A stretch of DNA of 64,000 bases from Lonicera japonica. Taxonomy: Eukaryota > Streptophyta > Magnoliopsida > Dipsacales > Caprifoliaceae. Both the position numbers and the translations under genes were made by a program. The notes beneath the pieces are model-generated. The model ran no database searches, was not told the origin of the DNA, and saw only the letters and a list, made by a program, of their open reading frames with translations. The DNA lies in NCBI GenBank assembly GCA_021464415.1, contig CM038469.1:13494501-13558500 (forward strand), read 5' to 3'. This document shows, in pieces, positions 1 to 11,515 of this stretch (within the stretch, counting starts at the first letter, position 1; every line of letters begins with the position of its first letter).

Positions 1-1544
1 AACTTTTTTCTTGAAGTTTTGGCATATGATCATTGATCTTTTGTGCTTCATGAAATGCATAGCTAGCATGCATGTGATAAGAATGATCTCTTGCTAGTCC
101 ATTGCTTTGTTGACTTGATCGAATATTGATTGAATGATCCTTGTCAAACTTCTTTTAAGCAATCATGCTATTCTTGATTTTTCAAATAAGAAAGCTATAA
201 TCTTAAATCAAGAACATGTTAAATTACACATGATTGATTTATTGTTATTATCAAAATAAGATTAAGACCTTCAAGGTCAACAGGTTTGGTTCGGTTCGGT
301 TCGATTTGGACTAATTAGCCCCAAACCCAAACCAAACTATTTGATTTCGATTTTCTCGTTTTTGGGTTTTTTTTGTTCAGTTTTACTGATCAGTCAGGAT
401 CAGTTTGGTTCATTTGGTCAGTTTTCATATTGGCCTTAACATCTTTAGTGTCCTCCATTAGCCAGCATTCTAAATCTCGGGTCCGTGTACAACAGTACAT
501 CCTCAAACAACATACTCAATGTCGGCTGAGAGGATTTTCAAAAAAATAAATAAATTGTCGCAACATATGATATACACTACATTGTTTATGCTATATATTT
601 GTTGGATGTTTCTTTTGTCATACACTTTCCATATTAGATCCCTTTTTAGCAATTAAGCAATATAGGCACAAGCATTAAATTTAGCATTTTAACTTACAGG
701 TAAATATGGCTTAAATGTCAATTCCTGGCTCCGTCCATGATATTTATCCATATTCGATTTATTAATCAAAAATTTAACCAATTCAAATCGAATTTAGATA
801 TAAAAAAAAGACATTCAATCCATTTACATTTAGAAAAAAAAAATCCATTTACATGGTTATATATAGCCCAGTAAAAAGTAGATAAATATGATATAAGTTA
901 GGTTATAAATATTGATTCATTCACTTTACAAAAAGAAGGGACTCGCATTTGGAAGCTTAAATAGATAAAAGAAAATTATAAAAATTTGTAGAGATGATCT
1001 ATATTGTGAGTGGATCACCTCCATCAAAATTCATAAAAAAATCAACCTAAAACTTAGTGTATTGAAAAGTTGATATAAATATGCATTTTTTGCCGTTAAA
1101 ATTTTTTATAATCTTCTCACCCACTAATAGATTGAATATTTTTTTATAAAATTTAGTGGATGCAATTTACTTAATATATATATATATATATATATATATC
1201 ATATTTATAAATTTTTATTAAAAAAATTATTTATTTACCCTCCCAAATGGATATATATATATATATATATATTTTAATATAGTGATTTACAACCTAACTC
1301 TATATAATATATGGGTCATGTTCACAACCTATTTATAACAAGAAACATGCTTAAATACATATTTAATATGTTTTAGGGTACATGTTAACAACATATTTAT
1401 AACAAGAAACATACTTAAATACATATTTAATATGTCACAAATTCTCACATATAATATTATTATTTATATTTATAGTATGATTAATATGTGCTTTTAAGAT
1501 ATAAGTTATCATTTTTCATGATATATATATATATATATGAGTAA
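1..1544. other. AT-rich intergenic region
   Basis: No gene is supported here. The stretch is AT-rich with (TA)n runs near 1171-1199, 1250-1272 and 1521-1538. A GGTTC-rich patch at 285-420 resembles the degenerate ends of plant hAT-type MITEs. One copy of a palindromic repeat (a GATGATCT arm and a GGATCACCTCC arm) lies at about 985-1060 and recurs elsewhere in the window. A near-duplicate phrase (heptads around ACATATTTAATATG) occurs at about 1330-1375 and 1380-1435. Confidence 0.6.
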
Positions 1545-2079
1545 ACAGTTCAAATGGCCATTAAACTTTTAATATAATACCATTTTGGCCATCAAATTTT
1601 TAAATGAATCAATTTAGCCATCAAACTTTAGAGTGAGTACCACTTTGTTCATTTCTTCCAATTTGACTGTTAAATTGAATCGAATAAAACCATGTGTAAG
1701 ACAAATAACTTCATTTAAGCTTATTTTAATCATTTTAGTTATAAAATAATCCAAATTGTGCTATTTGTTGAAAAATTGTTATGTTTTATATACTATGTAT
1801 GTCTCATTTTGCCAAGAATTATTGGAAAGAAATGTTATTTTGTTATAATATGACCAAAACGACCTTACATGAAGTTATGTCTCACAAAAATGCGTTAAAT
1901 TCAACAGTTGAATTTGATAGAATAGTCAAAGTGGTACTTAGTCCAAAGTTGAATAACCAAAAAATTTGACAGAATGGTCAAAGTGATACTCACTCCAAAG
2001 TTGGATGATCAAAGTAGTTCGTTTTAAAATTTGATAATCAAAGTGATATTAGATCAAAAGTTTAGTGAGCATTTAAACC

Positions 2080-2083
<4 letters not shown>
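1545..2083. mobile_element. Foldback / long-TIR MITE
   Basis: The left arm (about 1545-1670) and the reverse complement of the right arm (about 1955-2083) match over more than 100 bases. Shared pieces include TGGCCATCAAATTTT and GATNATCAAATTTTAAA, then GAGTGAGTACCACTTTG and GAGTGAGTATCACTTTG. This makes a long inverted repeat around a unique centre of about 280 bp. A 62-codon open frame inside it has no recognisable domain and I treat it as fortuitous. A non-autonomous DNA transposon (Mutator-like or foldback) fits best. No target-site duplication could be read because the right end runs into an ATT microsatellite. Confidence 0.65.
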
Positions 2084-2162
<79 letters not shown>

Positions 2163-2172
2163 TTATTATTAT
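2081..2172. repeat. (ATT)n microsatellite
   Basis: About 30 ATT units, nearly uninterrupted apart from one TTT, directly abut the end of the foldback element. A shorter ATT run lies at about 3233-3255. Confidence 0.95.
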
Positions 2173-2262
2173 GCACGTGCGTTGCACATGATTTTAGTGT
2201 TTAATAAAGGTGATTAATTAAGTTCATTAATGAATACGTACATACTAAAAATTGAATAATTA

Positions 2263-2548
2263 GTCCTCACTCCGTCCCAATTTAATTATCCACTATTCCA
2301 TTCATGATGTCTTAAAATAGTTGTCCATTTTCCACATTTAGTATGTCATTAATTATAACAATATTTGTATTTCAAATATTACCTTTTAAGCTCCCTACAC
2401 TTTTTTTTATTTTGGGTCCCGCCACCTTTTTTATGAGAAGAAAAGTAAATGACATTTTTGGAAATAAGTATTCTCTCTTGGAGTAATCATTATGTCTCCT
2501 TAATTTTTAGTTTTTCAAAGTATGACAATTAAATTGGGACAGATGGAG
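2263..2548. mobile_element. Stowaway-like MITE
   Basis: The left end reads CTCCGTCCCAATTTAATT and the right end, reverse-complemented, reads CTCCATCTGTCCCAATTTAA. TA dinucleotides flank both sides (2261-2262 and 2549-2550). The CTCC-GTCCC terminal signature, the roughly 290-bp size and the TA target site are the hallmarks of Stowaway (Tc1/mariner-derived) MITEs. There is no coding capacity. Confidence 0.75.
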
Positions 2549-3438
2549 TATGAAATAAAAATAATCATAAATAAGCAAAAAACATAGTATCAAGTGTAAA
2601 ATTTAATTAATAATTATAAGGAAATCATAAAATCGGTTAACTATAAAAATATGTTATAAATATATGATAAAAATTGATTAGATATATAAGAGAATAATAT
2701 ATTTTTAATAAATTTTTTGAATTGGTAAATAGTTAATTCTATTAAATGTATGCGATTATTATGCACAATATCACAAAATAATATAACACTCGTATAAATA
2801 ATAGATTGTATAACTTGATGATACATAAGTTAATATTAAATAACTTTGTAATTTTAATACAATTTATTAAATATACATACTTTAGTGGTGAGTTTTGGAA
2901 AATAGCTAATTCAACACAAACTCTAACTTATATAATTATTTTAAAAAAATAAAGTAGAGTTTAAATTTATTTTAAATACTAACCCTGATTTAAAAATATA
3001 TGGAATTATACACTTTGAAATACTAATACTAATATAATCGTAACTTGTTTAATTAGTTTAATTAAATAAAGTAAAGTTTAAATTTATTTAAAATATTAAT
3101 ACTATAATATAAAAATATATGAAATTTTATTATTATTTTTAATATAAATTTTAAAATTTTGTACTTAAAATCAATGACATATTTACTTTTATATAAAAAA
3201 AACACTTAAATTATTCGAAAGCTTTTAAACCGTTTATTATTATTATTATTATTATATACGTATGAATTAGGAGAGAGTTGCGAGGCAAAAGAAGACAAAA
3301 GCACAGTTCCCCTTGCATAACGTAGGGGCAATGTCACATGCAACGCTGCCACAATACTGTCAGAAAATATAGTAGAGTCCCTACCCCTCTCCCCTCGCAT
3401 TAAATTAAATAGTTTTTCAGACGAAGAAGAAGCACCCA
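2549..3438. other. AT-rich intergenic region / distal promoter of remorin gene
   Basis: Very AT-rich sequence with internal near-repeats: AAATAAAGTARAGTTTAAATTTATTT occurs in two versions at about 2943-2975 and 3063-3092. The last 150 bases become more GC-balanced and probably form the core promoter of the downstream remorin gene. No clear TATA box could be chosen. Confidence 0.45.
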
Positions 3439-4353
3439 ATGTCTTCAGTCAGTCCACGGTCGGACATTTCGTCAAACACTTTATCATCAATATTAATAAC
3501 TCTCCAGCTTACAAGAAAAAATAAAAAAATTCAACTCTTTCACCGAATAGAACATTCACTGGTAGTAGGCTTTCAAAGTAAGGCCAAGAACAACGACAAG
3601 AAGGTGAGTTCTTGCTATAATGCAGCCCTAACTTGTCTTTGCATTTTTGAATTATCTTTATTTTTCGTAAAATATGGTTAATAGATAAACGGCATGACTA
3701 TTAGTACTCTAATATGACCTTTAGTGACGCTTTGTATACATATTTTATGAAACTTTGCTGTGTTAGATTTTAGAGTGTTTGAGTATTTGATCTGAGTGTA
3801 ATTAAATGTTTGTGTAAATGTATTTTTGTTTGAAATGCTCGAAGAATGTGAGGATTGATTAACTGAATCATAGCAATTGTCTATCTGTTTTGACAAAGAC
3901 GGATGCGATATTGTCAGGCATCTAAGTTGAGATTTTGAATTTCTGTTCGTATTCGCGGTAAAAATTGGGTCATTTCTGTCCAATTTAATGCTGTAGTACT
4001 TGAATGATAAGTGTCGTTGTGTCGGTATCTGAGCTTTCACGAGACTTACAGTGGTCCAGGGAAAATGGTGACCACAGGTTTACAGGACTGAAATTAAAAC
4101 AAAAAAGTACATACTTATGTGTTTGCATTTATACATGTGAGAGGTAACATAGAGTTTATGTTAGGTCAAAGCAAAACATACATTCTTTTCCAGAGAAGAA
4201 AATTGTGCAATTGTAAGCAAAATCAGGAGCTGGAAGATGAAATTGAAAAGATAAACATAAGTTTGTGAATCTTTGGTTTTGAGTATTTGAGTTTACTTAC
4301 CAACAGGTGAGGTTACACCTTGCAATGCAACAAGTTTTTTGCCATTGAGGGTC
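3439..4353 (+). promoter_or_regulatory. Remorin gene 5' leader with probable UTR intron
   Basis: A strong donor (AAG then GTGAGT) at 3604 and an acceptor (ACCAACAG) ending at 4306 define a likely 5'-UTR intron of about 700 bp upstream of the coding start at 4354. The inferred upstream exon is about 3440-3603. This is inference from splice motifs only; no transcript is available. Confidence 0.45.
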
Positions 4354-7300
4354 ATGAAGAAAAATTGTACTTCTTTCCGCACTTCGGGTGCATACACTAG
4401 CCCGGGAACACCCGAGTACGGGGATAACAATGTGGGGGGGATTCCAAGGGGTTGGTGTTCGGAGCGAGTGCCAACAAACAGTAGTCGGAGGCATATTAGT
4501 GCTGCTGCACTGATGCCATTCAATAGTGGAAGGGCTTTGCCTTCGAAATGGGACGATGCTGAGAGGTGGATTACAAGCCCGGTTACTAGTTACGGTGTTT
4601 GCCACGCTTTGGTTCCCCAGCCTCATAGGCGGCCTAAGTCAAAAAGTGGTCCACTGGGGACTCCAGGGGTTCCATATTTCCCAAACTATTCACCTGCTCT
4701 GCCAATGCTTGAAGGTGGGAGTGCAAGTAATTTCACCGCGCGGTCACCATTCTCAACTGGTGTACTCGTAGCTGATGGTGTATCGGTTCATTATGGTGGT
4801 GGCGTCAGTGTGCAATCTAACCCTGTCCATGCTGAGAATGGTACGACCCGGTCAACTAGTGTGCCCAGATGGTCAGATTTGTTAAGCGAATCTTCGTTGC
4901 CCAGCTCCCAAGGTATAATTTGCTTACCTTGATTTCAGGCATCTTTCAGCCTGGACTGCATTCTGATTTCCGATATTATGTACTTAGGGGCTAATGCAGT
5001 GACATATTTGACTAGGGTTTCTTCAAATTCATGATCAAGCAAATGGTTAAAAAGTTAAGAAGTTTATTAGTTGAATTAAAAGCCACTGATGCATGTTACT
5101 AGTTGAACTGTTTCATAAACTTTATTGTTTATATTTTACTAGGTGCTAGATAACATCGGTTTTATGGTTATGTAAGGACACCTTCAGTGTTCTTGATAAT
5201 TGCGGAGTACCTCCTGCCTCATTCACATTGGATGGATCACCACTAAGCAATGGCGGAGCCATGGAGGCTAAGGGGGGCAATTTAATTTTTTTTTTATAAT
5301 GGCAAGTTTACCCCTACAATTGTTTTTGAAAAATGTAAATATATATGCATATTAATCAAGTTTGCCCCCCTTTAATTTTTAAAATTTACTAATAGTATTA
5401 ATGTCTCCCCCCTAATCTTGAACAAAATAATATTAGTACTATTCCCATTTAATTTATAAAAGGGGACATTAGTATTAAGCTTGACCCCCCTTAAAAAAAA
5501 TTCCTGGCTCCAGGCCCTGCCTCTAAATATTAAAAAATCAAATATTCAAATAGAATCACCTTTGACATGGTTTTTGTTGGAGAGCTATGAATCAAAAAGG
5601 CTGGATAAGATTAATTGTAGGATTTTGAATAGTCAGAATATATAACCATTGGAGAAAAAATCTTTAAAAAAAAAACACCCGAGGAATCGACTTCTTGTAT
5701 CATAGAGTAGCTCTTTGGAACCCCAGTTGATGCTGGAAGTTGGATATGATAACATGAGAAGTTGAGAATGATATGAGACTGTCACAGAAAAATGCCTTCC
5801 CAATCTTGCTGGAGAAAAGTATTAGTTTGGTGTCTCATTTAACTCCTGTTAACACTAAAAGGAAGAGTCAAAAAAACATCATTACCAGAAATTTTAATGT
5901 TTATAAATTAATATGATCCCAAGACGACAAATCATTCACTTGAAGCACTCAAACTGATACCCATGTTGAATTTTAACTTTTGAGGAACGGTGAGCTTCTT
6001 TTTTTTTTTTTCTTTTTGTGGAGATTGAAGAGAGAAACTTCCAGTATAGGATTCATAGAAAAAAATTATCAGAATCATTTTTGTGATGCATAACTTTTTG
6101 TTGTATTTGTGAAAGGACGAGACATTGGACAACTGCAAGATAGATAGATCCCGAATTATATTTTATAGGCAATATGTAAGAAGTTTTACATTTCACTCAT
6201 ATGAACAATGAAGACATCCATGGTTAATACTTTATGTATAGAATATAGATTCTTATTAACTCATTCTAAATGTGTCTGTGTCCTACTCTTTTAGGATTTG
6301 CCATGTCCGTGTTGTATCCATGGTGCAAGTCTGCTTCCATGCTTCATAGTTTACAATTTAATCTTTTTCCTAGTTGATGCTCTCTAGAAAAATTTAAATC
6401 TTACTTCCAGTCTTGTCCGACGTATGGCATTTCTCCTTGAATTTATTATAACAGCTTGGGATTGTTTTACATACAAATCATAAAATTTGAAGAAGGAACA
6501 AAATCAAAGTTATTTCTTAATAAAAGTGTACGTGGATCAGTGAATGAGGTTGGAATTGTTTGGGAACCTCCGACCTCGGTTTAGGACAGTCCAAGATTTG
6601 AGCTGAAAATGTTGCTCTTTCTGTGCCATATGTTGTGAGAATAAACATGTCAACAGGACCGAAAATTCCAGTGCAATATTACAACGTGGAGTTAGCATTG
6701 ACCTACTTTATGTCAAGTTGGTAAGGTTGCTTTCTTTGCATGGATATTATCTCTAGGGGGTGGACAAGATAGTTAACGATTAATATTATTTATTTTTATA
6801 TTTGTTTTATCTACTAAACTACAAACTATTTTGATTGTTACATTTCTGATTTCTGTCGTTGGCTTGTTCATGGATGAATTGATATACAGATGAAAAGCTC
6901 GAAGGCACCAAGGATGTACAAAGCACAGTTCCCCATGTAGTTTCACGACGAGATGTAGCAACCCAGATGAGCCCAGTGGGCAGCACTCGCTCGTCGCCCA
7001 AAGGAAGGTTATCATTCTCTACCTCTCCTCCATCAATACCTACTGCAGTGGAGCCGAACAGCATCCACTCTAGTAAATTGGAAGTCAGAGATGTGCAGGT
7101 AGACAAAGGAACCGATACAAAGCAGTCCAAGAGGCACAGAGTAAGAATGGCAAGGAAAGGGTCACCCGATGTTAAGGATTTGGCTTCACCTTGGCTTGTT
7201 GCAGAGGCTGCAAGGAACACATCAAGGTAGGGTTTTTAACCTTAACCTTATCCTTGTTTAAACTATTACTAGAACATTGTGTCATACTCAATGTGTGTGC

Positions 7301-8544
7301 GATAATGTACGTGGTAATTCTTAAATAGTTTTTAATTCTTTTAAAGTAATGAGATCATGTGTGATCAGGTGGTTTAAGTTGTACCTTACTAGTGTAAAAG
7401 GTCACATGTTCAATACCCATCAATACTATTTTTAATTTTTTAAAATTAACGAAGGGTAATTTCGTGTACATACCAAAAGTGTTCATCTCACTTAATATAT
7501 AGTAATAGATTTATTTGTTTAACTATTTTTCTATTTATATAATGTCATTAATTACTTCATTGTAATACTGTGGAAGACATTAGGGGGAGGGTAAAACATT
7601 GCATAGAGCCCCTTCAAATGTTTTCCAAAGTGTATACAATTTGTTTTTGGTGTAAACATGATTCAAATTTTTGAGTTAGAAGGTCATCGCCATTTCTCAC
7701 TAATTAAGATGCAAGATCAACTGTGTGGCTGTGTGCACATGAAACGCACACAACATTCTTTTTGGTAGTTATGTGCATGAATGAGCCATTAATGGGCATG
7801 GTTAACAAGGCGAGGCGTGTCACCAATGCTCTGTATTTTGCACTTAAGAACTGAATTATGTTGTAATCAATGCAGGGGCCCTGATGAATGTATTAATGTT
7901 TTCGGTTCCTTGCAGGCTCCAAAGAGAGGAAGCCAAGATCAATGCATGGGAGAACTTGCAGAAGGCAAAAGCTGAGGCAGCAATTCAGAAACTTGAGGTT
8001 TGCCCTTTTGAGAGCCTGACTGATAAAACTGCATTATTTTTATGACCAAATTTCATCAAAAAATTATGGATGATTCATTCATTTTTGCATTACACATTTA
8101 CACCCACTTCCATATCTGATATCTTCGATGAATTTTGGTGGAGATCTCATCGTGTGGACATCATCTCCATGAAATTTCATAAAAGAAGTCAAACTATATT
8201 TCCTCCCACAAGGAGAGTCCTGTTAACTAATTAAAGGAAAGGGTAACCTTCCTAGAGACTCTCTGTTATAAGATATCCTGAACAAAAACATAAAAATAGC
8301 AACACTAGATAATTGTGGTGTCTGCTAATGACAACTATTGGCTCAGATGAAACTGGAAAAGAAGAGATTAGCGTCTATGGATAAGATATTGAAGAAGCTG
8401 AGAGCTGCTCAAATGAAAGCCCAAGAAGTGAGAAGGGTAATTTCGGAAAGTCCGGCGCACCGTGCTAGGAGGACATCCCACAAAGTTGTATGCTTCCGCG
8501 GGTATGTGAAAATGGCTTCTCTCAGGTGGTTGCTTTGCTTGTGA
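4354..8544 (+). CDS. Remorin family protein (C-terminal anchor frameshifted)
   Basis: Inferred exons: 4354-4912, 6890-7226, 7916-7997 and 8347-8544. All have GT-AG borders and their phases join to 391 codons plus stop. The N-terminal half is a disordered, Ser/Pro-rich region with YTSPGTPEY and LPSKWDDAERWI motifs typical of long plant remorins. The last two exons encode the remorin C domain, including EEAKINAWENLQKAKAEAAI, LEMKLEKKRLASMDKI and RRTSHK, which forms a coiled coil. Remorins are plant-specific plasma-membrane nanodomain scaffolds that attach by a C-terminal, Cys-containing amphipathic tail. Here the frame ends in a WLLCL tail with stop at 8542-8544. Dropping one G near 8525-8526 gives SGCFACDAY and a stop at 8552-8554, the expected anchor. 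The start is the ATG at 4354: an in-frame TTG lies upstream, but the family begins near MKK. Family identity is firm; the subgroup is not assigned. Confidence 0.9.
5248..5525. mobile_element. MITE in remorin intron 1
   Basis: The left end (ATGGCGGAGCCATGGAGG, then CTAAGGGGGGCAA) is inverted at the right end, which in reverse complement reads GGCCTGGAGCCAGGAATT and then TTAAGGGGGGTCA. The element is about 275 bp, has no coding capacity and lies within the roughly 2-kb first coding intron. A related left end (GTGGCGGATTTAGAATTTTG, followed by a G-run) occurs at about 17905. No target-site duplication is clear. Confidence 0.55.
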
Positions 8545-8554
8545 TGCATACTAG

Positions 8555-11515
8555 TCCCTTTCACATCCTTTTGACAAAGGTGATTCCTAATCCCGTACTA
8601 TTTTACCTTTCAAAGATTGTCATTTTTGTTGATTTCTTAGCTCTTCAGGCACGATTCAGCCATCTAGATAATAGAATGCTCAATTTATTGATGCAAAATG
8701 TGTATATATATACATGTACAATTGTACATAAATGTGTGTATCTAAATTCCTACATACCTTTCGGAAAACGACGAGGACTTCCATATACCCACCAGTAGCA
8801 GCAAGATGATGATTATTCCGGCATGAGTATATAATGACACATATAGACCAACTTATTTGACCAACTAATGTGACAAACATGCACGCGGAGCTGGTCTTGG
8901 CCATTTTGAGGCCATGGGCAAAATCATAAAAGTTACCCTTTTATAAATAAATTTTTTTTTTTTATTTTGAAAAAATAAATTAATTTGCTTCAATGATAAG
9001 AGTTTGCTACCAAAAATATATTAAAATTGAAAAGAACCTTGCAAAAAATACTACAACTAAAATATCTAATTATCTCTTGTTGTTTTGGAATAAGAAAAAA
9101 TATTGCAGTGCCCCTCTCTCTTGTAGCGTGAGAAGATTTAAGATTGAAAATGGGAAGAAATAATCAGAGAAGAGCAGCTTTTTCTTGGAAAGTTGCATTA
9201 TTAGTTAAAAACTTTTTTTCCTTTTTTAATATATATATATGTAAACAAATAGAATATTGGTACCTCTTAATTTTTGGGCACTGGACAGTCACACCCTGGC
9301 AGCCCTCCCCTGCAGCCAGCTCTGCATGCGCAATATAACATTCTATTTCATTCCAATTAATGCATGTCTAACACATTAATTAGTTTGATAAGTTGGTCCA
9401 TATATCATTATTTTATGAAAAATAATTCTGATGTCGTTTAGGCCCCAAAATCAGTTTTTAGTGAAGTAAGGATTGTGATGCACTTAGTTTTTGCCAACTT
9501 GTCTGAAAATTGAGGACAAGGAAACCATATAATATGGAAATTTTCATGTAATGCATGTAAAAGATGGTGGGTTGTAATAGCAACAGTAATTTTTTTGCAT
9601 GAATGTATGCTTTATTTTTAATAATTGCTGAAAGGCGCGGGAAACTGAAATGGTCTCCGAAATTATGTGACAGGTTTCAGTTAGAGCTGCTGTTCTGCGT
9701 AATTTCAAGTTTTCTTCTCCGGGGCTTGACGATAGAATATAGCTCAAGTTATTTTGGCAGGGGTGCGTGTTTGTGCTTTGCAAAGTCTTAGGCTGTTTTT
9801 TTGCTACTTGCAACAGTTTGTTGCTAATCAGATAAGAATTGTATGTCAAGATAGCCGATTCTGACTCGGACTCTGGATGAAGTTAACAATGAAGCTTATT
9901 TTTGCATCGGTTTAATGTAGGAACATGTTCATATATCTAGTAATAATGGTATTATACGTTATGTATGGCGGCCATTTTCAAGGGCCTGTAGTTTTAATGA
10001 AATCATACAAGGCTATGTTCTTTTTGCGTAATTTTGAGATAGGATTTGGTAAATCACGTGATTTATGTAATTTAGAAGTGTTTTTCTAGGATAAATCTCG
10101 ATATTTTAAAATTGTGTAAAGTTGAGATTTTGACGAATCAGTGCTGCATTACAAAATTTGAATTTGATCCACTTTAATCGTGTCTCTTTTTTATTATTAG
10201 TGACAAACTTTTTTTCTCTAAGTAAATCACGTAGATAGATAAGAATCTGCTCAAAGTCAAATTACATTACTATATTTTGATAATTTATAAAATATTTATC
10301 AAAATTTCTATTTTTTTAAAAAAAATTCCTAAATTGAAAATCACAGTTTTCAATATTTGATGATTTGATTATCAAATCATAAGATTTCAAAATCTTGTGA
10401 AAAAAGAATACAACCTTAAATGATTTTATAATTTTTGTTTTTGATAGGTTAAATATTTATTTGTTTCTAGGTATTGTTTTCCAAAATGGCTGATATTTAT
10501 CATGCTAGGTACAGTTTGCATAGACGACGGACTAGAATTCCTACGAAGGTCTACAATATTCAAACTAGATGTAAGTCGCATTAAATCTTGCTACTTTTGT
10601 TAATAAAATGTATATGCGAAGAAGTGCATCTTGCTGCATCACATTTAATTTAAAATTAATTGGTAATAAATTTCAACATTTTCACAAAATTATAAACACT
10701 GAATGATAGTTAGACAGTTACAAGTTCTTACTTTAAATAAATAGTATCTAAAGTATAATATATTTATCTATTGTTTTATTGATTACAAAATTATCAATTA
10801 AGTTGTTAATGCCTTTTAAAAAAATACCAAGTCAAAATAGAATTATCTATTTAGATTGAAATTTTAAAAAAAAAAAATGCCAAGTCAAAATAGAACTATC
10901 AATTCAAAATTAAAATTTTAACATTTTTTTTCAAATTCTCGTAGGCCCTTTGAAAGCGTCAAAATACCAATTCTGTTGATAACAAAATGAAAAAAATAAA
11001 TAAAAAATAAGTCAAATAATTTGACCAAATACTATCTCCATCTCATTTTTTGATGATTAGATCTCCTCTTATCTTTTACTTTTTGTTAAAAAAAATTTCT
11101 TACTCCGCATCTAAATAAAAAAATTCCATTGGAAAAACCAAATAGTAAGAAAACCTCACTCATTTTCTAACTACTACCATAAATCTCCCACAAGGAAAGA
11201 ATTGACTTTTTTCTCCCCAGTTGAATAACTCTGTTTGGAAGATAATTCAAACAGAACCAAAAAGGGTCCCTAACCACCCTTGATTTTCCCATCCAAACAT
11301 AATATCAAGAAATATAAAACGAAACCTCATAAAAACAACTTAAAATGAAGCTGCATAAAACACAAATTCAAATAGTCAACATCCCACTACTCTTGATCTT
11401 AATAAATAGTTTTACGCAAACTCAAATGAGAAAGATGCTACAAAGCATTCGTCAGTTAACGGAAAGTCGAGGTGTGGGTACAAATTTCCTTTCTCCCAGC
11501 GACGACGACTTCAGT
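8555..11515. other. Intergenic region between convergent genes
   Basis: This holds the remorin 3' UTR (probably to about 8700-8900) and AT-rich sequence up to the last exon of the convergent RRM gene, whose 3' UTR should occupy about 11300-11515. No supported gene is present. An inverted-repeat element is noted at about 10008-10417, and two related ACCAAGTCAAAATAGAANTATC phrases at about 10827 and 10877 suggest a small direct duplication. Confidence 0.5.
10008..10417. mobile_element. Candidate MITE
   Basis: The left end AAGGCTATGTTCTTTTTGCG and the right end in reverse complement AAGGTTGTATTCTTTTTTCA form imperfect terminal inverted repeats about 400 bp apart. Both are followed by a GATTTTGA-like or AATTTTGAGAT-like inner sequence. 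No target-site duplication was resolved, so the superfamily is unknown. Confidence 0.4.

Noticed and set aside
1781..1969. 62-codon plus-strand frame
   Set aside because: It lies wholly inside the foldback element and has no domain or codon signal.
2081..2172. Array-like ATT repeat considered as a CRISPR or satellite
   Set aside because: It is a plain trinucleotide microsatellite with no spacers.
4339..4353. Upstream in-frame start of the remorin at a TTG codon
   Set aside because: TTG is not a usual plant start, and the ATG at 4354 matches the expected N terminus.
6819..7220. 133-codon minus-strand frame over remorin exon 2
   Set aside because: Antisense shadow of a coding exon with no domain; the sense frame joins in phase to the remorin C domain.
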